DNA of 64,000 bases from Actinomadura sp. KC06 (GCF_004348735.1 NZ_SMKT01000011.1:22481-86480), one strand, 5' to 3'. Shown: positions 23,256 to 32,281, counted from the stretch's first letter. A program made the numbers and translations. Notes: a model not told the origin generated them from the sequence alone.

Positions 23256-24464
23256 TCAGGCGATGGCTCCGGACTCCTTCAGCCGGCCGATTTCCGCCCA
23301 GTCGTGGCCCAGCTCCAGCAGCACCTCTTCGGTGTGCGCGGCGGCCTCGGGCGCGGGCCGCAGTTCGGGCTGGCGCCCGTCGAACCGCACCGGCGCCCGG
23401 ACGAGAGTGATGTCCTGCCCGGACGGGTGCTTGACGTCGGTGACGTAGCCGTTCGCGGTGACCTGCGGGTCGTCCAGGACCTCCGGCAGCGTCTGCATCG
23501 CCTCCCATGGCGCGCTCAGCGGGCCGAGGCGCTCGCGCCATTCCGCGAGCGTCGCGCCGGCGAACGTCGCGGTCAGCTCGGCGACGCACTCGGCGCTGTT
23601 GGCGTTCCGCTCGGCGGCGCTTGCGAAGCGCGGGTCGTCGACCAGGTCCGGACGGCCGAGGTGGCGGCACAGCGGCGCCCACCACCGGTCGGACTCCAGC
23701 ATCAGCAGCGCGATCCAGCGCCCGTCGCCCGTGCGGTAGACGTGCGAGATCGGGTTCGGGACCTTGACCTCGCGGCGGCTGAAGTCGCCGCCGATCGCCT
23801 TGGAGTACACCACGTCGCTGGAGTTGACCCAGAGCGCGGTGCCGAGCAGCGACACGTCCACCTCGGACGGCGTGCCGGTGGTGGCGCGGCGGTAGAGCGC
23901 GGCGGCCACCCCGAACGCGAGGTTCATGGCGCCGGTCTTGTCGCCGAAGCCGGGACGCTGCCGCGTCGGGCGGTCCGCGCCCTCCTCGGTGAGCGCGTGC
24001 GCGATGCCGCTGCGGGCCCAGAACGCGCTCATGTCGTAGCCGGGCTTGCCGCTCTCGGGGCCTTCGGGGCCGACCGCGTCCGCGCGGACGTAGATGATGT
24101 CGGGGTTCACGGCGCGCAGGTCGTCGACGTCGATGCCGAGCTTGGCCCGGTTGCCGGGCAGGAAGCTCGTCATGAAGACGTCGCAGCGCGCCGCCATCTC
24201 CAGCAGCAGCGCGCGGCCCTCCGGCTGGGAGATGTCGAGGCCGACGCTGCGCTTGCCCCGGTTGGTCTGCTCCATCGTGATGCTGATCCCGGCCATGCTC
24301 GGCGCGTAGCCGCCGGTGGACAGGCCGCGCTGCGGGTCGCCGCGCAGCGGATGCTCGATCTTGACGACGTCGGCGCCGAAGTCGGCCAGCACGGCGGCGG
24401 CCGCGGGGACGAACGTCCAGGTGGCCACCTCCAGCACGCGGATCCCGTCGAATATGCCGTCCAT
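23256..24464 (-). CDS. CaiB/BaiF family (class III) CoA transferase
   Basis: 402-residue enzyme moving CoA between carboxylates or removing it from an intermediate. Seen: N-terminal GIFDGIRVLEVATWTFVPAA, VLADFGADVVKIEHPLRGDP, NRGKRSVGLDISQPEGRALL, and the GFGDKTGAMN segment whose Asp (about residue 175) aligns with the catalytic Asp of formyl-CoA transferase as I remember it. Length is normal. ATG 24464 is chosen by family start; GTG 24488, overlapping the ligase stop as GTGA, is in frame. Third gene of the thioesterase-ligase-CaiB operon controlled from 27195-27248. Confidence 0.9.
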   Translation of the reverse strand: MDGIFDGIRVLEVATWTFVPAAAAVLADFGADVVKIEHPLRGDPQRGLSTGGYAPSMAGISITMEQTNRGKRSVGLDISQPEGRALLLEMAARCDVFMTSFLPGNRAKLGIDVDDLRAVNPDIIYVRADAVGPEGPESGKPGYDMSAFWARSGIAHALTEEGADRPTRQRPGFGDKTGAMNLAFGVAAALYRRATTGTPSEVDVSLLGTALWVNSSDVVYSKAIGGDFSRREVKVPNPISHVYRTGDGRWIALLMLESDRWWAPLCRHLGRPDLVDDPRFASAAERNANSAECVAELTATFAGATLAEWRERLGPLSAPWEAMQTLPEVLDDPQVTANGYVTDVKHPSGQDITLVRAPVRFDGRQPELRPAPEAAAHTEEVLLELGHDWAEIGRLKESGAIA

Positions 24465-24484
24465 CTCTCGCAGCTCTCCGTTCC

Positions 24485-26134
24485 TCACGCGGGCGCGGAG
24501 CCGGCCAGGGACTCCCGCAGGGCGTACTTCTTGATCTTTCCGGACGCCGTTCTCGGCAGGTCGTCCACGTACTTCCAGATCCGCGGGATCTTCTGCGGGG
24601 CCAGGCCGCCCGCGCGCAGGAACGAGGCGAGGCCGTCCGGCTCCACGGCGGCGCCCGGCCGGAGCTGCACGAACGCCGCGGGCTGCTCGCCGAGCCGCTC
24701 GTGCGGCGCCGGGACGACCGCCGCGTCCAGGACCTCGGCGTGCCGGACGAGGGCGTCCTCGATCTCCCGGACGGAGATCTTCTCCCCGCCCCGGTTGATG
24801 ATCTCCTTGGACCGCCCGGTGACCTGGCAGGAGTGCCGGACCTCGCCGCCGCCCGTGTCGTGCGCGGTGAGGAACCCGAGGTCGCCGGTGCGGAACCAGC
24901 CCTCATCGGTGAAGCCCTCGCGGGTGTGCTCCGGGTCGATGTAGCCGAGCGCGAGCTGCGGCCCCCGGACGAGGAACTCCCCCGCCTCGCCGGCCGGCAG
25001 CTCGGCGCCGTCCGGGCCGAGGACCCGGACCTCGCAGCCGGGCATGATCCAGCCGTCGGTCGCCAGCCGGATGTGCGGCGGGTCGAGGCGCGGGCTGCTG
25101 CCCGTGACGCCCGGGCACTCGGTCATCCCGAACGCCCTGGCCGGGGCCAGGCCCTTCGCCTCGGTCGCCTCGGCGAGCGAGGTCGGGATCGACGAGCCGC
25201 CGCACGGGTAGCCGCCGGGCAGCGGCAGCCGGTCCATGCCGCGGCGGTCGAGGGCGTCCACCAGCTCCTTCATGAACACGGCGGCGCCCGCGGACGTCGT
25301 GACCTTGTACGCGAGGATGTCGTCGATGGCCTGGTCGGCGTCCCACCGGTCGCGCAGGACGACCGACGCGCCCGTGTAGAGGGGCACGGCGATGGCCGAC
25401 AGGAGGCCGGTGGCGTGCGCGACGGGCGCGGGCATGTAGGCGCGGTCCGTCCAGGTGGTCCCGGACGTGCGGGTCGAGCGGACCGGCGACGCGATCAGGC
25501 CGCGGGTGCTGTGCACGACCGCCTTGGCGCCCGACGTCGTGCCGGAGGTGAACCCGATGAGCGCGGGCGCGTCCGGGTCGATGTCGGCGGCGATCTCGGG
25601 CCTGCCGGTCATGGTCGCCTCGAAGGGCGTCCAGCCGGTCGCGGCGCCGCGCAGCACCACCCGGACGGACGGCTCCCAGCCCGCCATGCGGCACGCCTCG
25701 TCGACCAGCTCGGGATGCCGGCAGTTTCGGAAGTCGGCGGCCGTCACCACGCAGGCCGGACGCACCGCGGCGACGATCGCGGCGACCTCGTGCTCGCGGT
25801 AGATCGGCACGACCGGGGCGCTGATCGCGCCCGCCGCCCAGATCCCGTACGCGACGGCCAGCGACTCCCACCAGTTCGGCGCCTGCCAGGCGACGACGTC
25901 GCCGGGGCCGACGCCGCGGGAGCCGAGGAACCCGGCGAAGCGTCCGGCGGTGTCGGCCAGCTCCCGCCAGGTCAGCCGGACGTCGCCGTCGAACACGGCG
26001 GTCAGCGCGCCGAACTCCACCCGGTTCCGCGTCATCAGCGAGCCGATGGAGACGGGCACCTGGTGCCCGTTCCGCTCGTAGCGGGCGTTCAGTCCTGGCG
26101 GTCTCGGCGCGGGCGCGAACTCGAACGATCCCAT
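24485..26134 (-). CDS. AMP-forming acyl-CoA ligase (ANL superfamily), cyclohexanecarboxylate-CoA-ligase-like
   Basis: 549-residue ATP-dependent CoA ligase. Seen: LIGFTSGTTSGAKAVVHSTR (core motif, near residue 190), ARAFGMTECPGVTGSSPR, GWFRTGDLGFLTA, the hinge GRSKEIINRGGEKISVREIE and LPRTASGKIKKYALRESL with the catalytic Lys. The N-terminal NARYERNGHQVPVSIGSLMT is seen in ligases acting on alicyclic or medium-chain acids, but the substrate is a guess. ATG 26134 has GGAGGGGAG 4 bases upstream. It follows the thioesterase gene by 85 bases. Confidence 0.92.
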   Translation of the reverse strand: MGSFEFAPAPRPPGLNARYERNGHQVPVSIGSLMTRNRVEFGALTAVFDGDVRLTWRELADTAGRFAGFLGSRGVGPGDVVAWQAPNWWESLAVAYGIWAAGAISAPVVPIYREHEVAAIVAAVRPACVVTAADFRNCRHPELVDEACRMAGWEPSVRVVLRGAATGWTPFEATMTGRPEIAADIDPDAPALIGFTSGTTSGAKAVVHSTRGLIASPVRSTRTSGTTWTDRAYMPAPVAHATGLLSAIAVPLYTGASVVLRDRWDADQAIDDILAYKVTTSAGAAVFMKELVDALDRRGMDRLPLPGGYPCGGSSIPTSLAEATEAKGLAPARAFGMTECPGVTGSSPRLDPPHIRLATDGWIMPGCEVRVLGPDGAELPAGEAGEFLVRGPQLALGYIDPEHTREGFTDEGWFRTGDLGFLTAHDTGGGEVRHSCQVTGRSKEIINRGGEKISVREIEDALVRHAEVLDAAVVPAPHERLGEQPAAFVQLRPGAAVEPDGLASFLRAGGLAPQKIPRIWKYVDDLPRTASGKIKKYALRESLAGSAPA

Positions 26135-26219
26135 CGGGCTCCCCTCCACGTTCCTGGCCTGCTGCGGGGTTCCGGCCTAATCCGGAGGCTCCGGGACGTC
26201 CGGGGTCTCCGGGGCCGGT

Positions 26220-27134
26220 TCAGAGGACGCTCGCCTTGCCGCGGCGCCCGCCCTCCGCGCCGGGACGCGTCGCGAAGCTGCGGATGATGGCGTCCTGCGC
26301 GAACGAGGCGACCAGCCTTCCGTCGCGGGCGAAGGCGTGGCCGCGCCCGTAGGAGCGGCCGCGTCCCGCGTACGGGCTCTCGTGCGCCAGCAGGATCCAG
26401 TCGCTCACGTCGGCCTCCTCGTGGAACGTGACACTATGCCCGAGGATGCCGGTTGAGAACTTGTCGTGCGCGTCGGCGATCGTCAGCTCGGGATGCGGGC
26501 GCATCGCGGCGCCGATCAGGAATCCGGCGCTGGCGTGCGCCAGCATCGCCTGCGCGATCGCCGGTTCGGCGGAGGAGGCGGGGGCGGCGCCGGGCATCCG
26601 CGTCCAGACCGACAGCTCGGTCGAATCAGCGGACGCGGCTGCGGACGGACCGGCGCCGCCGGGCGTGGACGAGCCGTTGAGGTCGGCGCCGCCGGCGACG
26701 CGCAGTTCGCGGCCGACGTACGGGTCGGTCACCGGTTCGAGCGCTTCGGGGGGTTCCACGTCCGGCATCGGCGCGGCGTGCCGGATGAGGTCGTCGTCGG
26801 CGGTGGTGAGCAGGGCCATCGCCCTGGCGCAGAGCCGTCCGCCCTGCGTGACCGTCACGGTGGCGCTGGCCATCGTGCGCCCGGCGTGCAGGAACTCGAC
26901 CTCGAAGTCGATCGGGTGGGCCTTGGACGCCGTGCGCGCGAACAGCGCATGCACGGTCTTCACCCGTTTCCCGGCGGCGGGCTCTCCTCGCGCGGCGGCG
27001 ACGGCGCACTGCCCGATGAGCTGGCCGCCGAACACCACGTCGCGTTCCGGGCTGTCCACGCTGTCGCCGCGGAACCGGTTCGCGCCGAGCCGCTCCAGGT
27101 CGAGTGCGCTCGCGAGGTCGGCGACGATGCCCAT
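26220..27134 (-). CDS. Acyl-CoA thioesterase, TesB-like double hot-dog
   Basis: 304-residue thioesterase with two hot-dog domains. Seen: RFRGDSVDSPERDVVFGGQL near residue 25 with IGQCAVAAARG, FARTASKAHPIDFEVEFLHA, and in the second domain TIADAHDKFSTGILGHSVTF and GRGRSYGRGHAFARDGRLVA, close to TesB active-site segments with Asp and Thr/Ser near the end. A Ser/Ala/Gly-rich linker (residues about 165-190) joins the domains. It would free acyl-CoA esters, perhaps to release CoA from dead-end intermediates. ATG 27134 follows GGAGGTACCGG. First gene of a minus-strand operon; two operators lie 61 and 97 bases upstream. Confidence 0.87.
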   Translation of the reverse strand: MGIVADLASALDLERLGANRFRGDSVDSPERDVVFGGQLIGQCAVAAARGEPAAGKRVKTVHALFARTASKAHPIDFEVEFLHAGRTMASATVTVTQGGRLCARAMALLTTADDDLIRHAAPMPDVEPPEALEPVTDPYVGRELRVAGGADLNGSSTPGGAGPSAAASADSTELSVWTRMPGAAPASSAEPAIAQAMLAHASAGFLIGAAMRPHPELTIADAHDKFSTGILGHSVTFHEEADVSDWILLAHESPYAGRGRSYGRGHAFARDGRLVASFAQDAIIRSFATRPGAEGGRRGKASVL

Positions 27135-27194
27135 CCGGTACCTCCAGGCTTCCCGGGACGTTGCCCGCATCCTAAGCGCGGAAGATCGGATTGT

Positions 27195-27212
27195 CTACCA
27201 GTCGGCCGGTAG
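27195..27212. promoter_or_regulatory. Shared operator site 5 (CTACCAGTCGGCCGGTAG)
   Basis: First of two operators, 36 bp apart, in the divergent gap between the thioesterase operon (minus) and the amidohydrolase-DoxX genes (plus). Confidence 0.75.
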
Positions 27213-27230
27213 ATAGTCGTCGCTCGTTGA

Positions 27231-27248
27231 CTACCAGCCGACCGGTTG
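27231..27248. promoter_or_regulatory. Shared operator site 6 (CTACCAGCCGACCGGTTG)
   Basis: Second site of the tandem pair, 36 bases before the amidohydrolase ATG. Two dimers here could give tight control of both directions. Confidence 0.75.
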
Positions 27249-27283
27249 ACAAACTGGACTTTGACCCACGTGAGAGGACTGAC

Positions 27284-28504
27284 ATGACGACCATGCAGAC
27301 TCCCGATCTCAACTGGCTGATCTCCGTCGACGACCATGTCATCGAGCCCGGCCATGTCTGGACGGACCGCGTCCCGGCCAAGTACCGGGACGTCGCGCCG
27401 CGGCTCGTGCAGGACGAGGAGCACGGCGAGGTCTGGGTGTACGAGGACCGCAAGGTCCCCTCGTCCGGGCTCGCCGCGTCCGCCGGGCGCAAGAAGGAGG
27501 AGTTCACCCCGAACGCGATCCCCTACTCGGAGATGCGGGCGGGCTGCTACGACTCCGTCGCGCGGCTGGAGGACATGGACCGCGCGGGCATCCTCGCGTC
27601 CCTCTGCTTCCCGTCCGTGCCGCGCTTCTGCGGCCAGCTGTTCTGGGAGGCGGAGGACAAGGAGCTCGCGATGCTCTGCGTCCAGGCCTACAACGACTTC
27701 ATGATCGACGAGTGGTGCGGCTCGGCGCCCGGCCGCTACATCCCGCTGGTGATCATCCCGCTGTGGGACCCGAAGGCCGCCGCCAAGGAGATCGAGCGCA
27801 CCGCCGCGAAGGGCGCGCGGGGCGTCGCCTTCTCGGAGAACCCGGCCCCGCTCGGGCTGCCGACCATCCACGACCCGAAGCGGTACTGGGACCCGGTGTT
27901 CGCCGCGGCCCAGGAGACCGAGCTGATCGTGTGCATGCACGTCGGCTCCTCGTCCACCATGCCGAAGATCAGCCCCAACTCGCCGTTCATGGCGAACATG
28001 ACCTGGGGCGCCAACCGCACCTCGGGCGCGCTGCTCGAATGGCTGTTCAGCGGCGTCTTCCAGCGGTTCACCAGCCTGAAGATCGCGCTGTCGGAGGGCA
28101 ACATCGGCTGGATCCCGTACTTCCTGGAGCGCGCCGAGCAGGTCCTCGACCACCAGCGCGCCTGGATCCAGCGGGGCGAGGCGTTCGGCGGGTCGCTGGA
28201 GGGCAAGCACGCGGTCGGGTCGCTGGACCTGGACAACTTCGACCTGCGGCAGACCTACCACGACCACGTGTTCGGCTGCTTCATCGACGACATCCACGGC
28301 ATCCGGAACCTGGACGTCATCGGCGAGGACAACGTCATGATCGAGACCGACTACCCGCACTCGGACTCGACCTGGCCCGACTGCATCAAGCTGGCGCAGG
28401 AGCGGCTCGCCGACATCGACCCGCAGGTCGCCTACAAGGTGCTGCGCGGGAACGCCGAGCGCGTCTTCCGCTTCACCCCGGCCGACCCGCCGGTGAAGGC
28501 CTAG
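27284..28504 (+). CDS. Amidohydrolase family 2 protein (ACMSD/decarboxylase-like TIM barrel), copy 1
   Basis: 406-residue metal-dependent barrel enzyme of the amidohydrolase_2 family, which holds hydrolases and non-oxidative decarboxylases. Seen: LISVDDHVIEPGHVWTDRVP at the N-terminus (the metal-binding Asp-x-His-x-x-Glu pattern), LCFPSVPRFCGQLFWEA, CMHVGSSSTMPKISPNSPF and the C-terminal MIETDYPHSDSTWPDC with the metal-ligand Asp. It closely resembles the product of 57965-59158 over its whole length. ATG 27284 has GAGAGG upstream. Substrate unknown; sharing the operator region with a thioesterase-CoA ligase operon places it in the same catabolic programme. Confidence 0.9.
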   Translation: MTTMQTPDLNWLISVDDHVIEPGHVWTDRVPAKYRDVAPRLVQDEEHGEVWVYEDRKVPSSGLAASAGRKKEEFTPNAIPYSEMRAGCYDSVARLEDMDRAGILASLCFPSVPRFCGQLFWEAEDKELAMLCVQAYNDFMIDEWCGSAPGRYIPLVIIPLWDPKAAAKEIERTAAKGARGVAFSENPAPLGLPTIHDPKRYWDPVFAAAQETELIVCMHVGSSSTMPKISPNSPFMANMTWGANRTSGALLEWLFSGVFQRFTSLKIALSEGNIGWIPYFLERAEQVLDHQRAWIQRGEAFGGSLEGKHAVGSLDLDNFDLRQTYHDHVFGCFIDDIHGIRNLDVIGEDNVMIETDYPHSDSTWPDCIKLAQERLADIDPQVAYKVLRGNAERVFRFTPADPPVKA

Positions 28505-28522
28505 CGCCGCGTCCGCCGAGCT

Positions 28523-28573
28523 GCGGCGCGCCGCCCTCACCGGCGGCCTCGGCCTGTTGGGGCGGCGCGCCGC
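28523..28573. terminator. 14-bp perfect hairpin between amidohydrolase and DoxX genes
   Basis: GCGGCGCGCCGCCC (28523-28536) and GGGCGGCGCGCCGC (28560-28573) pair perfectly with a 23-nt loop, in the 110-bp gap before DoxX. It may end or attenuate the upstream transcript. Confidence 0.65.
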
Positions 28574-28614
28574 GTACGACCGTGGAAGGGACGGCGTTTG
28601 CAGAAAGGACAGCG

Positions 28615-29142
28615 ATGGACGAGGTGGCGGCCGGGCTTCTGCTGGTCCGGGTGGTCGCCGGGCTGACGCTCGCGGCCCACGGCTACAACAAGTTCTTCGG
28701 CGGCGGACGCATCCCGGGCACCGCACGCTGGTTCGAGAGCATCGGCATGCGCCCGGGACGGCTGCACGCCCTGTTCGCGGCCTCGACGGAGATCGGCGCG
28801 GGCGTGCTGTTCGCGGCCGGGCTGCTGACGCCGCTGGCGGCGGCCGGGTTCGTCGGGCTCATGCTCGTCGCCGCGTGGACGGTGCACCGGGAGAACGGCT
28901 TCTTCAGCGCCGGCAACGGATGGGAGTACAACCTGATCCTCGCCGTCGTCGCCGCCGGGGTCGCCACGACCGGGCCGGGCGCCTGGTCGCTGGACGAGGC
29001 GATCGGCCTGGACATCGGCGGCTGGGGCCTGCTGGTCGCGGCGGGCGGCGGGCTGGCCGCGGGCGCGGGGCTGCTCGCCGCCTGCTACCGCCCGGCGCCG
29101 CGCCGCCAGGAGGCCGCCGCCGCTCAGGCGGAGACCGCCTGA
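28615..29142 (+). CDS. DoxX family membrane protein
   Basis: 175-residue membrane protein with four hydrophobic segments. Seen: GLLLVRVVAGLTLAAHGYNK in the first helix (the R-x7-H-G-x2-K/F pattern of DoxX), FFGGGRIPGTARWFESIGM after it, STEIGAGVLFAAGLLTPLAA, and ENGFFSAGNGWEYNLILAVV. DoxX proteins are membrane subunits of quinone-linked redox systems or of unknown role. ATG 28615 follows AAAGGACAGCG. It sits after the amidohydrolase gene, with a hairpin between. Confidence 0.85.
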   Translation: MDEVAAGLLLVRVVAGLTLAAHGYNKFFGGGRIPGTARWFESIGMRPGRLHALFAASTEIGAGVLFAAGLLTPLAAAGFVGLMLVAAWTVHRENGFFSAGNGWEYNLILAVVAAGVATTGPGAWSLDEAIGLDIGGWGLLVAAGGGLAAGAGLLAACYRPAPRRQEAAAAQAETA

Positions 29143-29147
29143 GCGGC

Positions 29148-29175
29148 GGCCGCCGCCCGGCGTCGGGCGGCGGCC
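29148..29175. terminator. Bidirectional terminator hairpin
   Basis: GGCCGCCGCCC (29148-29158) pairs with GGGCGGCGGCC (29165-29175) around a 6-nt loop, between convergent DoxX and TetR genes. Confidence 0.75.
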
Positions 29176-29201
29176 ATTGGACGGGTCGGGAGACCGGAGG
29201 C

Positions 29202-29918
29202 TCAACGTGGGTGCGGGCCGTCGCCGTCGGCGGCGGCCCGCGGAGCGTCCGCGAACTGGATGCCCGGTCCGGCGAACTCGGCGCCCGATCCGGCGGCCTC
29301 GGCGCCCGGCTCGGCGGCGTCGGCCGCGGGGAACGGGCGCACCCCGAGGAGCGAGCCGTAGATCTCGATGGCCTTGGCGATCAGCGCGTCCGCGTCCTCC
29401 AGCGTCTCGCAGTCGGCGACCTCCCGGGCGATCCCCCCGATCGAGCCGGTGACGATCGAGGACAGCGCCCGGTCGGCCAGCGGATCGCTGACCTGGAGCA
29501 GCTTGGTGTTCTGCCGCGCCCATTCCTGGCTGAAGCGGCGCGCCACCCCGGCGAACCCGGCGGGGGCGTCGCCGTCCGAGACCATCCGGACCAGGCCGCT
29601 GTGGTGCCAGGCGCTGGTCAGGTAGGCGCGGGTGCCCGCGAGGAACAGGCGGCGTCCGTCCATCACACCGGCGGCGCGCAGTAACGTCACCGCCTCGCGG
29701 GTCCGGCCCGACTGCGCGTCCATGTAGCGGGACCACAGCGCGTGGTACACGCCGTTCTTGCTGCCGAAGTGGTAATAGAGCGCGCCGACACTGGTGCCGG
29801 CGCGCTCGGTGATGTCGGTGACGCTCGTGCCGTAGAAGCCCCGCTCGGTGAACAGCTCCTCCGCCGCGTTCAGCAGGGCCTGGGCCTGACCGTTCTCCCC
29901 GCCATCGGACTTGCGCAT
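29202..29918 (-). CDS. TetR/AcrR family regulator, co-transcribed with dehydrogenase pair
   Basis: 238-residue regulator. The helix-turn-helix is at about residues 12-55 (ALLNAAEELFTERGFYGTSV, TDITERAGTSVGALYYHFGS). The C-terminal domain includes ALSSIVTGSIGGIAREVADC; the last 40 residues are an Ala/Gly/Pro-rich tail with no predicted fold. ATG 29918 has GGGAG 10 bases upstream; ATG 29927 is also in frame. It begins 27 bases after the dehydrogenase gene at 29945 on the same strand, so it is read with the pair from the operator region at 32255. A second candidate for binding that operator. Confidence 0.85.
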   Translation of the reverse strand: MRKSDGGENGQAQALLNAAEELFTERGFYGTSVTDITERAGTSVGALYYHFGSKNGVYHALWSRYMDAQSGRTREAVTLLRAAGVMDGRRLFLAGTRAYLTSAWHHSGLVRMVSDGDAPAGFAGVARRFSQEWARQNTKLLQVSDPLADRALSSIVTGSIGGIAREVADCETLEDADALIAKAIEIYGSLLGVRPFPAADAAEPGAEAAGSGAEFAGPGIQFADAPRAAADGDGPHPR

Positions 29919-29944
29919 GGGCCCCATTCTCCCGCCGCCGCGGC

Positions 29945-31102
29945 TCAACGGGAGGGTTTGCGGGGCATCGAGAGGATGTGCCATGCCAGGAGATTTCGCT
30001 GGATCTGGGACGATCCGCCGTACACGCTGATGGGACGCGACCGGAAGTACCCGGCGAGCACCTCGGGCGCCGCGCCGGTCACCGCGTCCGCACCGGCCAG
30101 GTCCAGCGCGAGGTGGTACAGCGACTGCTCGGCCTGCGACCACAGCAGCTTGCCGACCGACCCCTCGGGGCCCGGCTCCCGTCCGGACACGCGCAGCGAG
30201 AGCTGCTGCGCCACGTTCAGCCGCAGCGCCTCGCCGAGGACGTACGCGCGGGCCAGCTCCCTGCGGACCTCGGGACGTCCGGTGAGGCCCTTCGCCGCGG
30301 CCGTCTCCTCGATGGCGCGCAGCGTCTTGCGGTAGTTGGAGATCATGCCGACGTCGGCCGGGCCGCGCTCGTAGGTGACGGTCGTCATCGCGATGTGCCA
30401 GCCCCGGCCGGGCGCGCCGAGCATCTGGTCGGCGGGGATCTCGACGTCGTCCCAGAAGACCTCGCTGGTCTCCGGCTCGCCGTCCGCGAGGACGATCGGC
30501 CGCGTGGTGATCCCGGGGGTCTTCATGTCGACGAGGAACGCGGAGATGCCCTTGTGCTTGGGGGCGTCCGGGTCGGTGCGGGCGAGCAGCAGGCACCAGT
30601 CGGAGTACTGGCCGCCGCTCGTCCACATCTTCTGGCCGTTGACGACGTACACGCCCGAGTCCGGGGAGCCCTTCAGCTCGGCGCGGGTCTGGAGCGCGGC
30701 GAGGTCGGAGCCCGCGCCCGGCTCGGAGAAGCCCTGGCACCACTGGACCTCGCCGCTCAGCAGCGTCGGCAGGAAGCGCCGCTTCTGCTCCTCGCCGCCG
30801 TGCGTGTAGATGGCCCGGCCGAGGTAGTTGACCTGGCCCGGCACGGGCGGGCTGTCGGACGCGCCGACCTCCTCGTTGAGGATCGCGTCGTAGACCGGGC
30901 TGAGGTCCTGGCCGCCGTACTCGCGCGGCCAGGCCATGCCCATGTAGCCGGCGTCGTAGAGGCTGCGGTGCCACCGGCGCCGGATCGCCGCCTTGGTGTC
31001 GTGGTCGGCGGCGGCGTCGTAGTCCGCCGGGGCGTTCGCGGCCAGCCAGTCGCGCAGCCGGGCGCGGAACGCGGCCTCCTCGGGGGTGTCCCGAAAGTCC
31101 AT
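29945..31102 (-). CDS. Acyl-CoA dehydrogenase, FadE-like (larger subunit of a pair)
   Basis: 385-residue flavoprotein. Seen: N-terminal MDFRDTPEEAAFRARLRDWL, GMAWPREYGGQDLSPVYDAI, the FAD/substrate strand GFSEPGAGSDLAALQTRAEL, YVVNGQKMWTSGGQYSDWCL, HKGISAFLVDMKTPGI and C-terminal SVYGGSSQIQRNLLAWHIL. The usual catalytic Glu before GT/GS is Gly here. The partner gene lies 2 bases upstream. Same architecture as FadE28/ChsE2-type chains of heterotetrameric dehydrogenases, so it probably works only with its partner. ATG 31102 is chosen because the conserved MDFxxTPEE start begins there. Confidence 0.93.
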   Translation of the reverse strand: MDFRDTPEEAAFRARLRDWLAANAPADYDAAADHDTKAAIRRRWHRSLYDAGYMGMAWPREYGGQDLSPVYDAILNEEVGASDSPPVPGQVNYLGRAIYTHGGEEQKRRFLPTLLSGEVQWCQGFSEPGAGSDLAALQTRAELKGSPDSGVYVVNGQKMWTSGGQYSDWCLLLARTDPDAPKHKGISAFLVDMKTPGITTRPIVLADGEPETSEVFWDDVEIPADQMLGAPGRGWHIAMTTVTYERGPADVGMISNYRKTLRAIEETAAAKGLTGRPEVRRELARAYVLGEALRLNVAQQLSLRVSGREPGPEGSVGKLLWSQAEQSLYHLALDLAGADAVTGAAPEVLAGYFRSRPISVYGGSSQIQRNLLAWHILSMPRKPSR

Positions 31103-31104
31103 GA

Positions 31105-32178
31105 TCAACCCTCCTCTGGCCTGGGGCGTTGGCCCAGGCGCAGGTCGGCGACGCTCAGCAGGCTGTGCGCGGCGTCGCCGAGCACCTCGCGGTCGAGCAG
31201 GACGCGGCGGGCGTACAGGTGCGCCACGTGCTCCCACGTGTGCCCGATGCCGCCGTACACCTGCATCACCGTCTCGGCGACGTCGAGGGAGGCGATGGCG
31301 GTGTAGGCCTTCGCGGTGTGCGCGGCGAGCAGCGCCTCGTCCGGGTCCGCTTCGTCGGCGGCCCAGGCGGCGTAGCTCACGCAGGCGGACGCGGCCTCGC
31401 AGTGGACGAGGGCGTCCGCGCACATGTGCTGGATCGCCTGGAACGAACCGATCAGGGTGCCGTAGGCGACGCGCTCCTTGGAGTAGGCGACGACGCCGTC
31501 CAGGGCCGCGCGCATCGCCCCGACGGCGTCGGCGGCGATCACGGTCAGCGCGAGCGCCCGCCACCGGCTGAGGTCCGCCGGCTCCAGCGGGCGGCCGATC
31601 TCCTCGGCGTCCGCCGCGGCGGGCGCGGCGGTGAACCGGGCGATCTCCCGCGTGAGGTCGGCGGCGGGCCCCCGGTCGGCGGCGTCGCCGAGCGGGACGC
31701 GGACGAGCCGCGGCGCCGGGCCGCCGTCCGACAGCGCGAGCGCGTGCCCGGCTCCCCAGCAGTCGAAGGCGATCGCCGTCCCGAGGCCGGCGACGGTGGC
31801 GATCCCGGACAGGTCCGGGATGAGCAGGACGGTGTGGCGCTCGGTGCCGTCGGCGGCCCGCTGGAGCAGGTCGGGCGGCGCGCCGGCGAGCGCGAGCAGT
31901 TCGGTGGCGAGGACCGCCGACCCGACGTAGGGCAGCGGTGCGAGCGCGCCGCCGAGCGCCTCCGCGACGATCATCGCGTCGACGCCCGAGCCGGTCGGCG
32001 CGCCGGAGCCGTCCCGGACGCGCAGCCCGAGCATCCCGGCGCCCGCGAGCGCGCCCCAGCCCTTCGCGCGGTCGATCTCCCCGATGTCCCGCGGATTTCC
32101 CGCGCTCACCGAACCGGCCAGCGAACTCATCATTTCCCGCAGCATCTGCTGTTCATCGTTCAGCAGCGCAAGAACCAT
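31105..32178 (-). CDS. Acyl-CoA dehydrogenase, FadE-like (smaller partner subunit)
   Basis: 357-residue partner chain. Seen: MVLALLNDEQQMLREMMSSL at the N-terminus, KGWGALAGAGMLGLRVRDGS, IGSFQAIQHMCADALVHCEA and a C-terminal ETVMQVYGGIGHTWEHVAHL followed by YARRVLLD. The YGGIGHTWEH region is the classical C-terminal dehydrogenase motif of actinobacterial FadE29/ChsE1-type chains. ATG 32178. The shared operator at 32255-32272 lies 77 bases upstream, so this is the first gene of a three-gene operon with the larger subunit and a TetR gene. Confidence 0.9.
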   Translation of the reverse strand: MVLALLNDEQQMLREMMSSLAGSVSAGNPRDIGEIDRAKGWGALAGAGMLGLRVRDGSGAPTGSGVDAMIVAEALGGALAPLPYVGSAVLATELLALAGAPPDLLQRAADGTERHTVLLIPDLSGIATVAGLGTAIAFDCWGAGHALALSDGGPAPRLVRVPLGDAADRGPAADLTREIARFTAAPAAADAEEIGRPLEPADLSRWRALALTVIAADAVGAMRAALDGVVAYSKERVAYGTLIGSFQAIQHMCADALVHCEAASACVSYAAWAADEADPDEALLAAHTAKAYTAIASLDVAETVMQVYGGIGHTWEHVAHLYARRVLLDREVLGDAAHSLLSVADLRLGQRPRPEEG

Positions 32179-32254
32179 TGTTGGCTCCCTGTGAGCACGA
32201 AAAAGCGCGGCAATAAGCCGGTCGTCGAAAGCATCCCGAGCGAGCAGCTCGGAA

Positions 32255-32272
32255 CTACCAGACGACCGGTAG
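32255..32272. promoter_or_regulatory. Shared operator site 7 (CTACCAGACGACCGGTAG)
   Basis: In the 286-bp divergent region between the dehydrogenase operon and the Liv importer operon, 77 bases from the former and 193 from the latter. Confidence 0.75.
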
Positions 32273-32281
32273 GCAACTGAA

